The notes beneath the pieces were generated by a model. It was not told the DNA's origin. It made no database searches and saw only the letters and a program-made list of their open reading frames with translations. DNA of 64,000 bases from JAPLUA01 sp964625855. Its GTDB lineage: Bacteria > Verrucomicrobiota > Verrucomicrobiia > Limisphaerales > UBA8199. How positions within the stretch are numbered: position 1 is the first letter of the stretch; every line of letters starts with the position of its first letter. Location of the stretch: positions 1 to 64,000 of the forward strand of contig CAZVFC010000023.1 in NCBI GenBank assembly GCA_964625855.1, read 5' to 3'. Below are positions 17,657 to 26,831 of the stretch, piece by piece. Position numbers and translations under genes: made by a program.

Positions 17657-18297
17657 CTAGCGCCCGGCCGGATCAAAATGCAAGCCGATTCCTAGCGTTG
17701 GATGGTGATCCTCGTTCGCCGGCGCCCATTCGGGCACCGACGCCATGCCCCGCTGAAAGTGCCGCATGTAATCCCCATAGCCGTCCGAGAACCAGTAACC
17801 GGTCCCTTCGTCGAGGCTGGGTTTGACCAGGCCGTTCTCGCGCGAAGAATAGGTGGCCCAGTTGAATGAACGGTAGGCTTGTTCCTTGGAATCCTGGTCG
17901 CCCGTCACTTCGTGCCACAAGGCCCGGACGGAAGCATACCGCGCCGTGTGGCTTGACACTTTGTCCATGTCATTCACTTGCTCGGAGAGCACTTCCGCAC
18001 CCCATTGCCGTCCTTTCTCGGGGATTCCTCCCATTGTCACTGAGTCTGCCGCAAACAACCCTGTCACCCAATCCAGTGTCTCCTTCGCCCGGACCCGCCC
18101 TGCCGGGTCTAACTCCGGATGCTGCAAGAGGTAACGCGCGGTTTCGATCGGAGAATACTGGTTCAGGTTGGTGCGATAGTCGGGATAAATCAGCACTCCT
18201 CAAGATACTGGGTCCAGACATGATTGCGGACGGGGTAGGTCATCAGCCACTTCCAGGCAAGCGCGCGCAGCCAGGCGAAGAAGTTTAAGGTCGCGCG
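17657..18297 (-). pseudogene. Truncated and frameshifted gene of unknown family
   Basis: The main frame (17657-18196) reads LIYPDYRTNLNQYSPIETA and then a helical sequence ending in HHPTLGIGLHFDPAGR. Immediately upstream, a second frame reads LRALAWKWLMTYPVRNHVW through to EEC and then hits a stop. A one-base loss near 18195 would join the two into a continuous, sensible protein sequence. The upstream frame is itself cut at a stop codon at 18298-18300. So this is the C-terminal part of a larger helical, possibly (alpha/alpha)-barrel, protein that has lost its N-terminus and acquired a frameshift. The family was not recognised. Confidence 0.6.
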
Positions 18298-18598
18298 TTA
18301 CTATCCGCACATTGACCAGATGCTCGCGGGCGAACCGTTCGACTTCCTCATTGACCTCACCGACATACAGGAGCACGAGCACTTGAACCGGCAGGCGCTC
18401 AAGGCCGACAAACATGTCTGGAGCGAAAAGCCCATCGCCAACTCGCTGGCCGCCGGACAGGAATTGCTGCGATTCGCCAGGGAGAACAAACGGCGGCTCT
18501 GGGGAGCGCCGATCACGGTGCAAAGTCCGCAGTTCGCGTTCATGGCGCGCACGCTCGCCCAAAGTGCCCTGGGACGCGTCGCCGCAGGAAACCGGTAA
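18267..18598 (+). pseudogene. Internal fragment of a Gfo/Idh/MocA oxidoreductase
   Basis: The frame reads QAKKFKVARYYPHIDQML, then the hallmark FLIDLTDIQEHEHLNRQAL and VWSEKPIANSLAAGQELL, which are the second half of a Gfo/Idh NAD(P)-binding domain with its SEKP motif. The first strand with the GxGxxG motif is missing. The frame stops soon after SALGRVAAGNR, before the dimerisation domain. Its 5' end overlaps the 5' end of the opposite-strand fragment, which points to a deletion junction near 18230-18300. Confidence 0.65.
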
Positions 18599-18661
18599 GC
18601 GCATCACACTCAAGTCCACGTTTAGATGGCCGATTCCCATGTGATAGATTATAACCGGCGC

Positions 18662-18853
18662 ATGAGAACTGCCCTGACAAATAGCCTCAGAATCCACGCC
18701 CTCGCCACCTACGATACGATGAGCCGGCGGGCGGCCGACTTCATCTGCGGCGAATTGGAGCGGCGGCCGAATTTGCTGTTATGCGTCTCCACCGGCGGGC
18801 CGCCCACGGGCGCCTACGACTCGCTCGCCGATGACCTCAGTCCAAGACCTTAG
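18662..18853 (+). pseudogene. N-terminal fragment of a glucosamine-6-phosphate deaminase-like gene
   Basis: The 63-residue frame holds YDTMSRRAADFICGEL and LLLCVSTGGPPTGAYDSLAD, matching the N-terminal helix and the phosphate-binding strand of the NagB/RpiA/DevB fold (LCLATGGTPTGTY-like). It breaks off right after this strand, 6 bases before the next gene. Roughly three quarters of a normal ~250-residue protein are absent. Confidence 0.55.
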
Positions 18854-18859
18854 CCCAAA

Positions 18860-20236
18860 ATGAAAACACAGCAAACCATCAATCCGCAGCCAGCCGGGGC
18901 CATCTCCCGACGCGACTTCCTTGCCACCGCCACTGCAGTAACCACTTTCATGGCCCTGCCGCGGCACGTGGTGGGCGGAGCCGGTCAGGCCGCGCCCAAC
19001 AGCAAGCTCAACATCGCGGGCATCGGCATCGGCGGCCAGGGCGCCTCGGACCTCGAAGAGGTCAGCAGCCAGAACATCGTGGCCCTGTGCGACGTGGACT
19101 GGGATTACGCCGCCAAGACCTTCAAGCGATTTCCTGCCGCGAAGCGGTATAAGGATTTTCGCCAGATGCTCGATGAGGAGAAGAGCGTAGATGCTATGGT
19201 CATAGCCATCCCTGATCACACACACGCGATCGTCTCCATCACGGCGATGAAGCTGGGCAAGCATGTCTATTGCGAGAAGCCATTGACCCGCACGGTCTAT
19301 GAAGCAAGAGAGGTTGCGAAGGCGGCGCAGGCCGCCAAAGTTGCCACCCAGATGGGGAATCAGGGCATGGCGTTCGAAGGCAACCGGCTCATCAACGAAT
19401 GGCTAGCCGATGGCGCCATCGGGTCCGTGCGAGAGGTCCATGTGTGGTCCGACCGCCCGACGCACCGGGGCAAAATGCCGCTTTGGTGGGCACAGGGCAT
19501 CGAACGGCCTAAGGACACTCCGCCGACACCCGCCACGCTGGATTGGGATTTGTGGCTGGGCCCGGCCCCCTGGCGGCCCTATCACCCGGCCTACGCCCCG
19601 TTCCGCTGGCGCGGTTGGTGGGACTTCGGCTCAGGCGGGCTGGGGGACATGGGTATTCACAACCTGGCCCCGGTATTCTCAGCGCTGAAACTGGGCGCAC
19701 CGGAGACAGTTCAGGCTAGTTCAACCCCCGTCTTCCCTGAGAGTGTTCCGTTGGCGGCGGTGGTTCACTACCAGTTCCCGGCACGAGGCGGCCTGCCGCC
19801 AGTCACACTGCACTGGTACGACGGCGGGCTGTTGCCCGAGCGCCCGCCCGAGCTGGAGGAAAATCGCGAGCTGGACCCCGAGGACGGCATCATCTTCGTG
19901 GGGGACAAAGGCAAGATGCTCGTCACAGGTTGGGGTGGCGAACACCCGCGTTTGCTCCCGGAAGCCAGGGACAAGGAATACAAACGCCCGCCCAAGACCT
20001 TGCCGCGCTCGACCGGCCATCACCGGGAGTGGATTGAGGCCTGCAAGACCGGTTCCGCCACCCGGTCGAGCTTCGACTTCGCCGGTCCTCTAACGGAAGC
20101 CGTCCTGCTGGGCAGCGTTTGCATTCGCAACGGCGGTGCAAAACTAAGCTGGGACAGCGAGAATCTAAAGATCACGAACGACCCGGACGCCGACAAGCTT
20201 CTCCATTACGAATACCGAAAAGGGTGGAGTTTGTGA
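18860..20236 (+). CDS. Tat-exported Gfo/Idh/MocA family oxidoreductase
   Basis: A 458-residue NAD(P)-dependent oxidoreductase with an N-terminal twin-arginine signal (AISRRDFLATATAVTTFMAL). The Rossmann start is KLNIAGIGIGGQGASDL. The conserved VAICEKP-type motif appears as HVYCEKPLTRTVYEAREV. A C-terminal region contains DLWLGPAPWRPYHPAY and WWDFGSGGLGDMGIHNL, the block typical of the large secreted subfamily found in Planctomycetes, Verrucomicrobia and Bacteroidetes. The substrate is unknown, probably a sugar or sugar derivative. The cofactor would have to be pre-bound before Tat export. It follows a run of decayed fragments and is itself intact. Confidence 0.85.
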   Translation: MKTQQTINPQPAGAISRRDFLATATAVTTFMALPRHVVGGAGQAAPNSKLNIAGIGIGGQGASDLEEVSSQNIVALCDVDWDYAAKTFKRFPAAKRYKDFRQMLDEEKSVDAMVIAIPDHTHAIVSITAMKLGKHVYCEKPLTRTVYEAREVAKAAQAAKVATQMGNQGMAFEGNRLINEWLADGAIGSVREVHVWSDRPTHRGKMPLWWAQGIERPKDTPPTPATLDWDLWLGPAPWRPYHPAYAPFRWRGWWDFGSGGLGDMGIHNLAPVFSALKLGAPETVQASSTPVFPESVPLAAVVHYQFPARGGLPPVTLHWYDGGLLPERPPELEENRELDPEDGIIFVGDKGKMLVTGWGGEHPRLLPEARDKEYKRPPKTLPRSTGHHREWIEACKTGSATRSSFDFAGPLTEAVLLGSVCIRNGGAKLSWDSENLKITNDPDADKLLHYEYRKGWSL

Positions 20237-20352
20237 GAGAGTGGAAGGGGCAGGTTGATCGGAGCCGATCGGCGGCAGTTCGACCACGGCACCCGGCTCT
20301 TGCGGTGAGCTATGGCCCCTCGCGGGGGTCCCTTGGGAAGCAACTGTGGCCC

Positions 20353-21309
20353 CTATTCGCCCGGTGCCAGAGAAGTGTCTGTACCGTCCAACCCATCATG
20401 CCAAATCAGCGGCGCCAGCGACAGCCCCCCGCGTTCCCAGCCGGCATGGCTGATGTACCACTTCCCGTCCACATCGCGCACCACCTCCGATGCATGCGCG
20501 TAAATTGTCCCCACCTGATTCTCTGGTTCCCAGTGGAACGGGTCCCTGCTCAGATACACGTTGATCGTTCCGCCGTCGCACGCGAACAGATAGAACGATT
20601 CCCCTCGCCGCACCACAAACGGGGACTCTGTCGGACCGCCGAACGTGCCCTTCTTCGGATGCGTGAAGGCCACCTTGCGGTTACCCCAATGCGTCAGGTC
20701 CTTGCTCGTGACACAGGCTACTATGTGGTTCCCCCCTTCCGGTGGCGAGGTCGCCGTGTAGTACAGAATCCACTCCGTCCCCGAGCGCAGCACATTGGGA
20801 TCCCGGCCGTCGAAGCCGTCCGTCAGCAGCGGGTTGGCGGGACTGCGTTCCCAATGCCAAAGGTCTTTGGAGGTCAGCAAATGGATGCGGTATTGGTGCC
20901 CCTGGCTGTTCCCGACGCAAACGAACATATAGTAAAGCCCGTCGTGCCGAATCACATGCGGCGCCCAGAAGAACCACTCCTTGTGCTTGTCCCAATTCGC
21001 CATTACGGCGAACGCTTCCTTGTGCCAGGTCGGCTGAGTGAGCGTCTTCGCCGTCGCGTGCAACAGGTTCTTGCCCGGGTCACGGAAGAAATCCACCGGC
21101 AGGATGTGCGTAATGCCGAACACATGCCACATGCCATCCGGTCCCCGGACGAACGTGTGATCGTTAATACACCAGGGGTCTCTCTCGCCGGCTTTTGGAT
21201 CGAACACCTCGGTGAACTTCCCGGCCTCGACCAGCGTCTTTTCGGTTCCCCCCAAGCCCGCTTGAGCCAAACCCAGAAACACTACAGCTATCCTAAGGAA
21301 ACGCAGCAT
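20353..21309 (-). CDS. Secreted GH43-like five-bladed beta-propeller protein
   Basis: A 318-residue protein with a signal peptide (MLRFLRIAVVFLGLAQAGLG). The sequence carries repeating propeller blade motifs: ERDPWCINDHTFVRGPDG, FFWAPHVIRHDGLYYMFV, DGRDPNVLRSGTEWILYYTA, TESPFVVRRGESFYLFAC. This RDP...APH...DPN...ESP order is that of the GH43/GH32/GH68/DUF377 propeller superfamily, and Asp, Asp and Glu at the expected positions suggest an active or recently active glycosidase. A typical role would be an arabinan- or xylan-side-chain hydrolase. The exact family and substrate cannot be told by eye. Confidence 0.7.
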   Translation of the reverse strand: MLRFLRIAVVFLGLAQAGLGGTEKTLVEAGKFTEVFDPKAGERDPWCINDHTFVRGPDGMWHVFGITHILPVDFFRDPGKNLLHATAKTLTQPTWHKEAFAVMANWDKHKEWFFWAPHVIRHDGLYYMFVCVGNSQGHQYRIHLLTSKDLWHWERSPANPLLTDGFDGRDPNVLRSGTEWILYYTATSPPEGGNHIVACVTSKDLTHWGNRKVAFTHPKKGTFGGPTESPFVVRRGESFYLFACDGGTINVYLSRDPFHWEPENQVGTIYAHASEVVRDVDGKWYISHAGWERGGLSLAPLIWHDGLDGTDTSLAPGE

Positions 21310-21643
21310 GCCCCAAGCCTAGACAGCAGCCAGGCATTGGCAAATCCAAACCCGTCCATGCGAAGGACAAACCGTCCGGCCGGTTACCTCCTGTTACGCC
21401 GCCTCTCGCACGCAGGTAACGGTTGGGATCGCCCATGACCACGACAGAAGGTCACACCCGCCGAGCGAAAGACTGGGCTGCTGGCGGCTGGCACAATTAA
21501 GGCTGACCACAGGAGCTGATTCTGCGCCCCGTTGCGCAGGACGAAGTTGCAACAGTATGCGGCGGCCTCTGACCGTGGGCAGCGTCTGGAAAACTGCCCA
21601 CCGTGTCCTGTATTGGGTCAGCCGGCATACAGACAAGGTGCAT
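21310..21643. other. Divergent intergenic region
   Basis: About 330 bases between the divergent starts of the GH43-like gene and the HEAT-repeat gene, so promoters for both should lie here. No clear -35/-10 pair, operator repeat or RNA structure was identified. Confidence 0.4.
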
Positions 21644-22825
21644 ATGGATTGGTGGAACAATGTTCGATTAAGGTCTGGCGACGCCCGGACCCGCCGAAAG
21701 GTCATCGAAAGCATCGACCCGGAACGTGGGATTGCCCCTGCGACGTTTGAACTCCTGGCTGCCGGCCTCGAAGACAAGGAGGCACAGGTGCGTGCCGCAG
21801 CCGCCAAGGTTTTGGGCGCCATCCAGAACGACCGTTCGGCAGAACTACTCATCCCGCGGCTGCGGGATGCGAGCACCGAGGTGCGCCAGGCGGTCGCCGT
21901 GGCTTTGGGGCGCCTGGGAGACGGACGGGCCACCGCCTCCGTTGCCGCGGCCCTGAACGACGTCTCGGCCGAGGTCCGCCACGCGGCCGCATGCGCCTTG
22001 CGGAGCCTGGGCTGGAGAGCCTCAAACGATGAAGAGGAGGCCTTGTTCCAAGTCGCTATCGGCCACACGCAGGCTGCTGCGTTCAAAGGTGACGCTGCCG
22101 TAAATCCATTGGTCTCCGAGCTTGGCAACAACGCTGACGCTGCTCGACGCGCGGCCGCGGAGGCCCTGGAAGGGGTGGACGATCCGCGCCGCATTCAACC
22201 ACTGCTGGCGGCGCTGACCGACGCTGAGCCCACCGTTCGGGTCTCGGCGATCCACGCCCTGGGCAACGCCGGTGGTGAACCGGTCATCCGAGCCCTCTTC
22301 CAGGCGCTGCACGACCCTGATTCCCACGTACGCCTGGCGGCCGCCGTGGTGTTGGCCCGGCGCGATTATCTCGAGTTCGTGCCGGAATTCCTCCGCCTGC
22401 TCGACGATAGTTATTATGAAGTGCGGCTGACGGCAGTCCAGTTTCTGGGCCGGGCGCGCCAGCCGGAAACCGTGGAAGCGCTGCTGCTCCTCCTGAAAGA
22501 TCGCGACAGTGACGTCCGCCTAGCCACGGCGAAGGCGCTGGGAGAGATTTGCAGCCCGGTGGCCATCCAATCTTTGGTGATGGCTCTGATTGATGACGAG
22601 CGGGCAGTGCGCCATGCCGCTGAGTGCGCGCTCAACCAGATAGATGGGGCTTGGTCCCAGTCGGAAGCAGCGCAGCGTGCCTGTTTGGCCTTGGAGGACT
22701 CGATGAAGCATCGGCCCGCCTGGGTGCGTGCCGCAGCATCTGAAATCATTGGCAAGCTGCGGCCGGGTTCTGGGGCCAGCTCGGCTGAGGCCGGCCTTTG
22801 CGGCTTGAAGATGGCCGCCAACTAA
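21644..22825 (+). CDS. HEAT-repeat protein
   Basis: About 393 residues from the ATG at 21644; the frame is open from an ATG at 21557, but those 29 residues do not resemble repeat sequence. The protein is a continuous array of ~31-residue HEAT/PBS-lyase-like repeats, for example EDKEAQVRAAAAKVLGAI, DASTEVRQAVAVALGRLGD, NDVSAEVRHAAACALRSLG, and DRDSDVRLATAKALGEI. The regular VR-x-AAA-x-ALG spacing is plain throughout. There is no signal peptide. Proteins like this form curved scaffolds for protein binding; some are lyases for phycobilin attachment, which is unlikely here. The partner is unknown. Confidence 0.8.
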   Translation: MDWWNNVRLRSGDARTRRKVIESIDPERGIAPATFELLAAGLEDKEAQVRAAAAKVLGAIQNDRSAELLIPRLRDASTEVRQAVAVALGRLGDGRATASVAAALNDVSAEVRHAAACALRSLGWRASNDEEEALFQVAIGHTQAAAFKGDAAVNPLVSELGNNADAARRAAAEALEGVDDPRRIQPLLAALTDAEPTVRVSAIHALGNAGGEPVIRALFQALHDPDSHVRLAAAVVLARRDYLEFVPEFLRLLDDSYYEVRLTAVQFLGRARQPETVEALLLLLKDRDSDVRLATAKALGEICSPVAIQSLVMALIDDERAVRHAAECALNQIDGAWSQSEAAQRACLALEDSMKHRPAWVRAAASEIIGKLRPGSGASSAEAGLCGLKMAAN

Positions 22826-23075
22826 CCTGCTGGATCGGGAGAGACGAGGAGCAGAGACCCTGTCGCCGCCTTGCGACACGGGAAAGAACTGCCAACCGTT
22901 ACGGCCGGTCAGCGTTACCGCCTCGTTTCCGCCGAAAGCGGCCGGGGTGTTGGTGCATCGAATTGAACGCCGCCTGCCGGAGGCCCCATTCGGAAACAAC
23001 TTTGCTGGCGACGCTGACCACCAGAGCCGATATGCTTCCGCATTGCAAAGAACACATTCCTTTGTCATACACCGA

Positions 23076-24027
23076 ATGAATGGGAAAAGCTTCCGAACCC
23101 ACCTCCTGACCTTCCTGGCGGGCCTTTCTGCACTTGTTTACCCGGCAATTGCGGACGCAGAGGCTGGCAGGCCCAAGGTAATCCGCTTTGCCGGGACCGA
23201 GACCGTGTTCGCCGGATGGCAGGGAAGAGAGGCCACGCTCCAGAAGGGACAGAGCCTCGGCCAATGGGTCCTGATGGCGGTGGTTCAGCCCAAGTCCAGC
23301 CAGCGGCTGGCGGTCTTCGAAGACTTCTCGCAAACGAACGGACACCTCCCGTTCGCCGATGAACATGGCGTTCAAGTGGACCTCCCCAAATCCTCTGAAC
23401 CGACCTGGGCCGATCCGGAAACCTTGTACCGCGGCCATCGGCTTGAGGCACGACACCCACGAGTGGGGCGGCTTCCTGAGCTACGGCCACGGCTACGGCC
23501 TGCTGCAACACGGCTTCACGCGCGAATACCTCTTGCTCCTCTATAGCCTCGCGGCCCACCATTACACCCGCGGCACCTGGACAGCGCCGGAGACGCGGCT
23601 CCTCGATCCGAAACGATACGCCGCCCAGTATTGCAGCCTGGCCCAGATGACCGTCCCACTGCTGACTCGCTGGATGCTCGTGTTCGAGGAGCCCAACTCA
23701 AACGTGGTTTGGCTCGCCAAAGGAACTCCGCGGAGCTGGTTGGAGGACGGGAAGACGATTGCCGTCTCCGATGCGCCGACCCGCTGGGGAAGCCTCAGCT
23801 TCAGTCTCCGCTCACGTCTCCAAGGCGGGACCATCGAGGCTAAGGTGGTGCTGCCGTCCGCGCGGCCCTCCGCGCAGGTCAAGCTTCGCCTCCGCGTTCC
23901 CGCGGGCCGGCGCATTCGCTCCGTAACTGCGGGCGGCAAGCCTTGGGCTCAGTTCGACGCAGAGAACGAGACCGTAACCCTGCCTCCAGCCTCCAGGCGG
24001 CCCATAGATCTGACGATCCACTACTAA
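23076..24027 (+). pseudogene. Secreted enzyme gene with frameshift and probable internal deletion
   Basis: The 5' part (from ATG 23076) encodes a signal peptide (FLAGLSALVYPAIADA) and about 100 residues including FAGTETVFAGWQGREATL and LAVFEDFSQTNGHLPF, ending near TLYRGHRLE. The 3' part, in a different frame from about 23440, encodes EWGGFLSYGHGYGLLQHGF, HHYTRGTWTAPETRLLDP and a C-terminal beta-rich region to the stop at 24027. Both parts look like real protein and would suit the two ends of a much larger exported (alpha/alpha)-barrel-type enzyme. The middle appears to be lost and the ends joined out of frame. The family was not recognised with confidence. Confidence 0.6.
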
Positions 24028-24470
24028 CCAGCCCGACCAACCGAGAGCCCGCATCGAATCGGACGCCTCTTGCTGCCGCCGCCAAAGATCGCAGGGATCG
24101 CGGGCCGCGAGCTGTCCTCCGCTCTCGGCCTGCGCGGCCTCACTCACCAACTCGCCATCCGCAAACCGTCTTCGCCGTCTCCATTCTGCACCCTGCCTGG
24201 TGCAGGACACCCGCCGTCGGGCATGGTCTTCCGGTTGGTCACGAAGCGATTTAGGTTGACTATGCTCCTGGAGAGTCCGGGCGAGTCACACCGGAGACAC
24301 ACCATACCCTCACCGTATCCTCACCATACCCTCACCGTAGATAACATTTGGACACGTTTTTGGATAATCCACTGTGGCAGAGAGGCTTACGGTTTGGGGC
24401 CTCTCGAAGAGCACCACAAGCGGAATTCTGGGCTCCCCCGCTGCTTTAACATGCTGTAGCCGGGAAGCTT
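24028..24470. other. Gene-free stretch with a short tandem repeat
   Basis: No gene could be supported in these ~440 bases. The only structure seen is the 11-base-period tandem repeat at 24287-24340. A TTGACT hexamer lies just upstream of it at 24256, but no convincing -10 partner was found. Confidence 0.5.
24287..24340 (+). repeat. Tandem repeat with 11-base period
   Basis: After ACACCGGAGAC, the units ACCATACCCTC and ACCGTATCCTC alternate twice (a 22-base unit made of two 11-mers). The spacing and the CACCG/CACCGGAG words echo the larger 11-base-period element at 45319-45406. Confidence 0.6.
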
Positions 24471-24737
24471 ATGTCCGCTAAGTGGGGTTCGAAAGTGCCC
24501 TTGTCCGCAGTCTTCTCGGATACATACCGCGGCAACGACCCCGAATCGATTTCGTTTGACGAGCGTCTCCAGTTTCAAGGTGATGGCCGGCTTTTGCTGC
24601 TCCCCCTCGAACGGTCAAGAGAGGTGCTCTCCGCCAAAGTCAGAATCGTCCGGCGCAAGTGCAAACGGCTAACCGAGGACGTTAGGCGGTCCATCACGCG
24701 AGAGGAGATCGGGGCGGCCTTGGCTGATTTCGTGTGA
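24471..24737 (+). CDS. Hypothetical small protein
   Basis: An 88-residue frame in an accessory stretch. It begins MSAKWGSKVPLSAVFSD and ends with a charged helical part (DVRRSITREEIGAALADFV). Codon use is similar to neighbouring genes, which is the main support. There is no signal peptide, membrane segment or recognisable motif. It might be an antitoxin or the remnant of a larger gene, but nothing shows that. The opposite-strand frames over the same region look no better. Confidence 0.35.
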   Translation: MSAKWGSKVPLSAVFSDTYRGNDPESISFDERLQFQGDGRLLLLPLERSREVLSAKVRIVRRKCKRLTEDVRRSITREEIGAALADFV

Positions 24738-25231
24738 GTGAAACGCTCGCCGACTTCTGCCCGGCCTCTGCAATGGCTTCTCTGGTGATCTTCCCGTCCC
24801 CCCAATGGTAGCAGATAAACTCCCAGGCGAGCCATTGGGATTGCAGCCTGCCACGCGAGCGGCAATCGCGACCTCAGGCAGGGCCGGCGGTCCCCTGCCT
24901 GCGGAGGCATGAAACTCGCCGCCCTCGACGCCGGCATCACACCTCCCGCCGTCAAAGTCATAACCTAAGGCTATCCGATCGGGAGAAGCCTTAAACCGAA
25001 GTTGTGCAGCAGGGGCGGAGAATGACGCATCGCTCCGCAAAGTCGAGTGCCAAACCGACGCCAGGCCAACCTCCGGTTTGACCCCTCGCACGGCGCCACG
25101 GAGAACCCACGGCTCGTGAGCGCACTCGACACGACAGCGAGGCTTAAGGATTCCATTGAACGGGAATTGGACGGTTGACTGCGAACATGGGATTCTCATA
25201 GCATTGTCAATCCTGTGCTCTTCCCAAAACA
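24738..25231. other. Gene-free stretch with one dispersed repeat
   Basis: About 490 bases without a supportable gene. The long minus-strand frames here lack motifs and natural starts. It contains the first copy of the 40-base repeat described at 25047-25086. This may be decayed coding sequence, but no family could be recognised. Confidence 0.45.
25047..25086 (+). repeat. 40-base dispersed repeat, copy 1
   Basis: Begins GTGCCAAACCGACGCC and continues through CCAACCTCCGGTT to CCCCT. A near-identical copy in the same orientation is at 27463-27501; the two differ at only a few bases and one indel. The pair brackets the three predicted nuclease genes. Confidence 0.7.
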
Positions 25232-25981
25232 ATGAAATTCACAGCACCTGACCCACCGCGAATCCGGCCTGAAGTCGCCGCCAAACTTGGCTATTACATT
25301 TACGCCTACTTGGATCCGCGCACCAACAGGATCTTCTATGTCGGCAAGGGATGCCGCAAGCGCGCACTCGCTCATTTAGACGACGTCCGCCAGTCCAAAA
25401 AAACTACGCGTATTATCAGGGCACTTAAGAGAATTAACATGAGCCCGCAAATCGACATCATCTCCCATGGGATGGACAATGAGGAGACTGCTCTGCGAGT
25501 TGAAGCGGCGCTCATTGACGTCCTGCAACCCTACGCGAACCTTGTACGCGGCGTCCGCGCCCTCCAATTTGGGCGGACCCCTCTGGCGGAGCTGGAAGCT
25601 CAATACGCCGCGACCCCAGTCATCATTAAGGAGCCAGCCATCCTCATCCGCGTTAATCGGCTCTACCGTCCTGCCATGAGCAAAAAGGAGCTATATGAAG
25701 CCACCCGAGGCGTATGGAAGCTGGGAAAGCGGCGTAACGGTGCCCGCTATGCCTTCGCAATCTACCAAGGCGTCGTCCGTCAAGTTTACAAGATCCGCAA
25801 TTGGCATCCGGCAGGCACCACCCAATACGAAACGCGTGCCCATGATGATGTTAACGCCCCAGGGCGATGGGAATTCACCGGTGCCATCGCCAGCGGATTA
25901 GCCAGCCGATACCGTAATCGCTCAGTGCGGCGGTATTTCCAACAAAACTGCCAAAACCCAATCGTTTACATCAACTGCTAG
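25232..25981 (+). CDS. GIY-YIG nuclease family protein (LEM-3-like)
   Basis: A 249-residue protein. Residues 20-105 form a GIY-YIG domain: GYYIYAYLDPRTNRIFYVGKG (the two tyrosine strands), Arg residues in CRKRALAHL, and the catalytic-type Glu in RVEAALIDVLQP (about residue 91). The variant with YVGKG and an R-x-x-x-H helix is that of the LEM-3-like group. The C-terminal ~110 residues (ILIRVNRLYRPAMSKKELYE, then WKLGKRRNGARYAFAIYQG) form a second compact domain of unknown role that often accompanies this type. It probably cuts DNA. It is the first of three adjacent predicted nucleases. Confidence 0.8.
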   Translation: MKFTAPDPPRIRPEVAAKLGYYIYAYLDPRTNRIFYVGKGCRKRALAHLDDVRQSKKTTRIIRALKRINMSPQIDIISHGMDNEETALRVEAALIDVLQPYANLVRGVRALQFGRTPLAELEAQYAATPVIIKEPAILIRVNRLYRPAMSKKELYEATRGVWKLGKRRNGARYAFAIYQGVVRQVYKIRNWHPAGTTQYETRAHDDVNAPGRWEFTGAIASGLASRYRNRSVRRYFQQNCQNPIVYINC

Positions 25982-26049
25982 CCCGTCCGGCCCGGTCTTT
26001 CAGCAATCGAAGGCGAGGGACCTGTTTCCCGCCGCTGCGCTTCTCAGGG

Positions 26050-26739
26050 TTACTTGGGCATGAGCGACGCAAAGAGGGAAATGCAATCTCTACAAAGAAA
26101 GCGGCGGTCGTAAACGTATCCTCGGTCTTCACCCCTGCGCTCCTGCGCAAGTTGGAAGAGGTAGTAGGATAGGTTCTTGCCCTTGAGGATTGCCTTGCGC
26201 AGATTGCCTCGGTATTTGATCTTCTCAGACAGATCAATCTGGTGGTTGCTCAGTTCGGTGACATCTGCATGCTTGTAGGTAGCCGCACAGAGCGCACATT
26301 GAAAAAAGCCCATTTTCTTAAGCAGGTGAGCAACATACCGAGGCTCTGGCTCAAAGAGGCACGACGACCGCACAATGGAACATGATTGCGACCTGACTTC
26401 AATCAGGCCCACTCCGAGCCTTGAGGCGAGACGGATTTCATCGGCACTAAATGCGTTAAAACGCCGCTTCTTCACGGCCAGATAGCACTGGTGGGCAAAG
26501 ACCGAGTAACCGACTGCCTGACCCAGAGATGACAGGAAAGTGCACCTCTCCTCCTTCACCTCGACACCAACCAACTCCGGTGTAGACATGAAGTCTCCAT
26601 GAATCTCGCGCAGCCCAACGACATCAATCTTGCCGTGGCGGGTGCCGACCTGCTGTTTGACCTCCCAGCAGTTTAATGTCTTGGCGACGAAGCGGCTGAC
26701 TTGCCCGTAAAGAGATTCTTCTGGACTTGTGTTCTTCAT
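26050..26739 (-). CDS. Predicted PD-(D/E)XK nuclease with C-terminal paired CxxC
   Basis: A 229-residue protein from the ATG at 26739; the frame is open up to 26862, but that would overlap the divergent ERCC4 gene. A restriction-endonuclease-like core is visible: Glu in PEESLYGQV (helix 1), D39 in GTRHGKIDVVGL, E60-x-K62 in LVGVEVKEE, then SLGQAVGYSVFAHQCYLAV, whose Gln and hydrophobic strand are typical. The C-terminal part has CALC (148-151) and CRDC (216-219), likely a zinc site. No named family was recognised. It sits between a GIY-YIG and an ERCC4 nuclease gene. Confidence 0.6.
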   Translation of the reverse strand: MKNTSPEESLYGQVSRFVAKTLNCWEVKQQVGTRHGKIDVVGLREIHGDFMSTPELVGVEVKEERCTFLSSLGQAVGYSVFAHQCYLAVKKRRFNAFSADEIRLASRLGVGLIEVRSQSCSIVRSSCLFEPEPRYVAHLLKKMGFFQCALCAATYKHADVTELSNHQIDLSEKIKYRGNLRKAILKGKNLSYYLFQLAQERRGEDRGYVYDRRFLCRDCISLFASLMPK

Positions 26740-26831
26740 AGGGCCATAGAAATAGTCTCTCGATGGCAAATCAAGCACAATGCACATGCCCCGCCACCCA
26801 AAGCAGCGCGGCCCCGCGAAGGCGGTGACAC

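Noticed and set aside
18626..18661. Longer start for the NagB-like fragment (ATG at 18626)
   Set aside because: The extra 12 residues match no family and directly follow the broken Gfo/Idh fragment; the ATG at 18662 fits the family N-terminus.
24669..25232. A 187-residue minus-strand frame before the GIY-YIG gene
   Set aside because: No recognisable motif, the start lies against a divergent gene, and it runs through the dispersed 40-base repeat.
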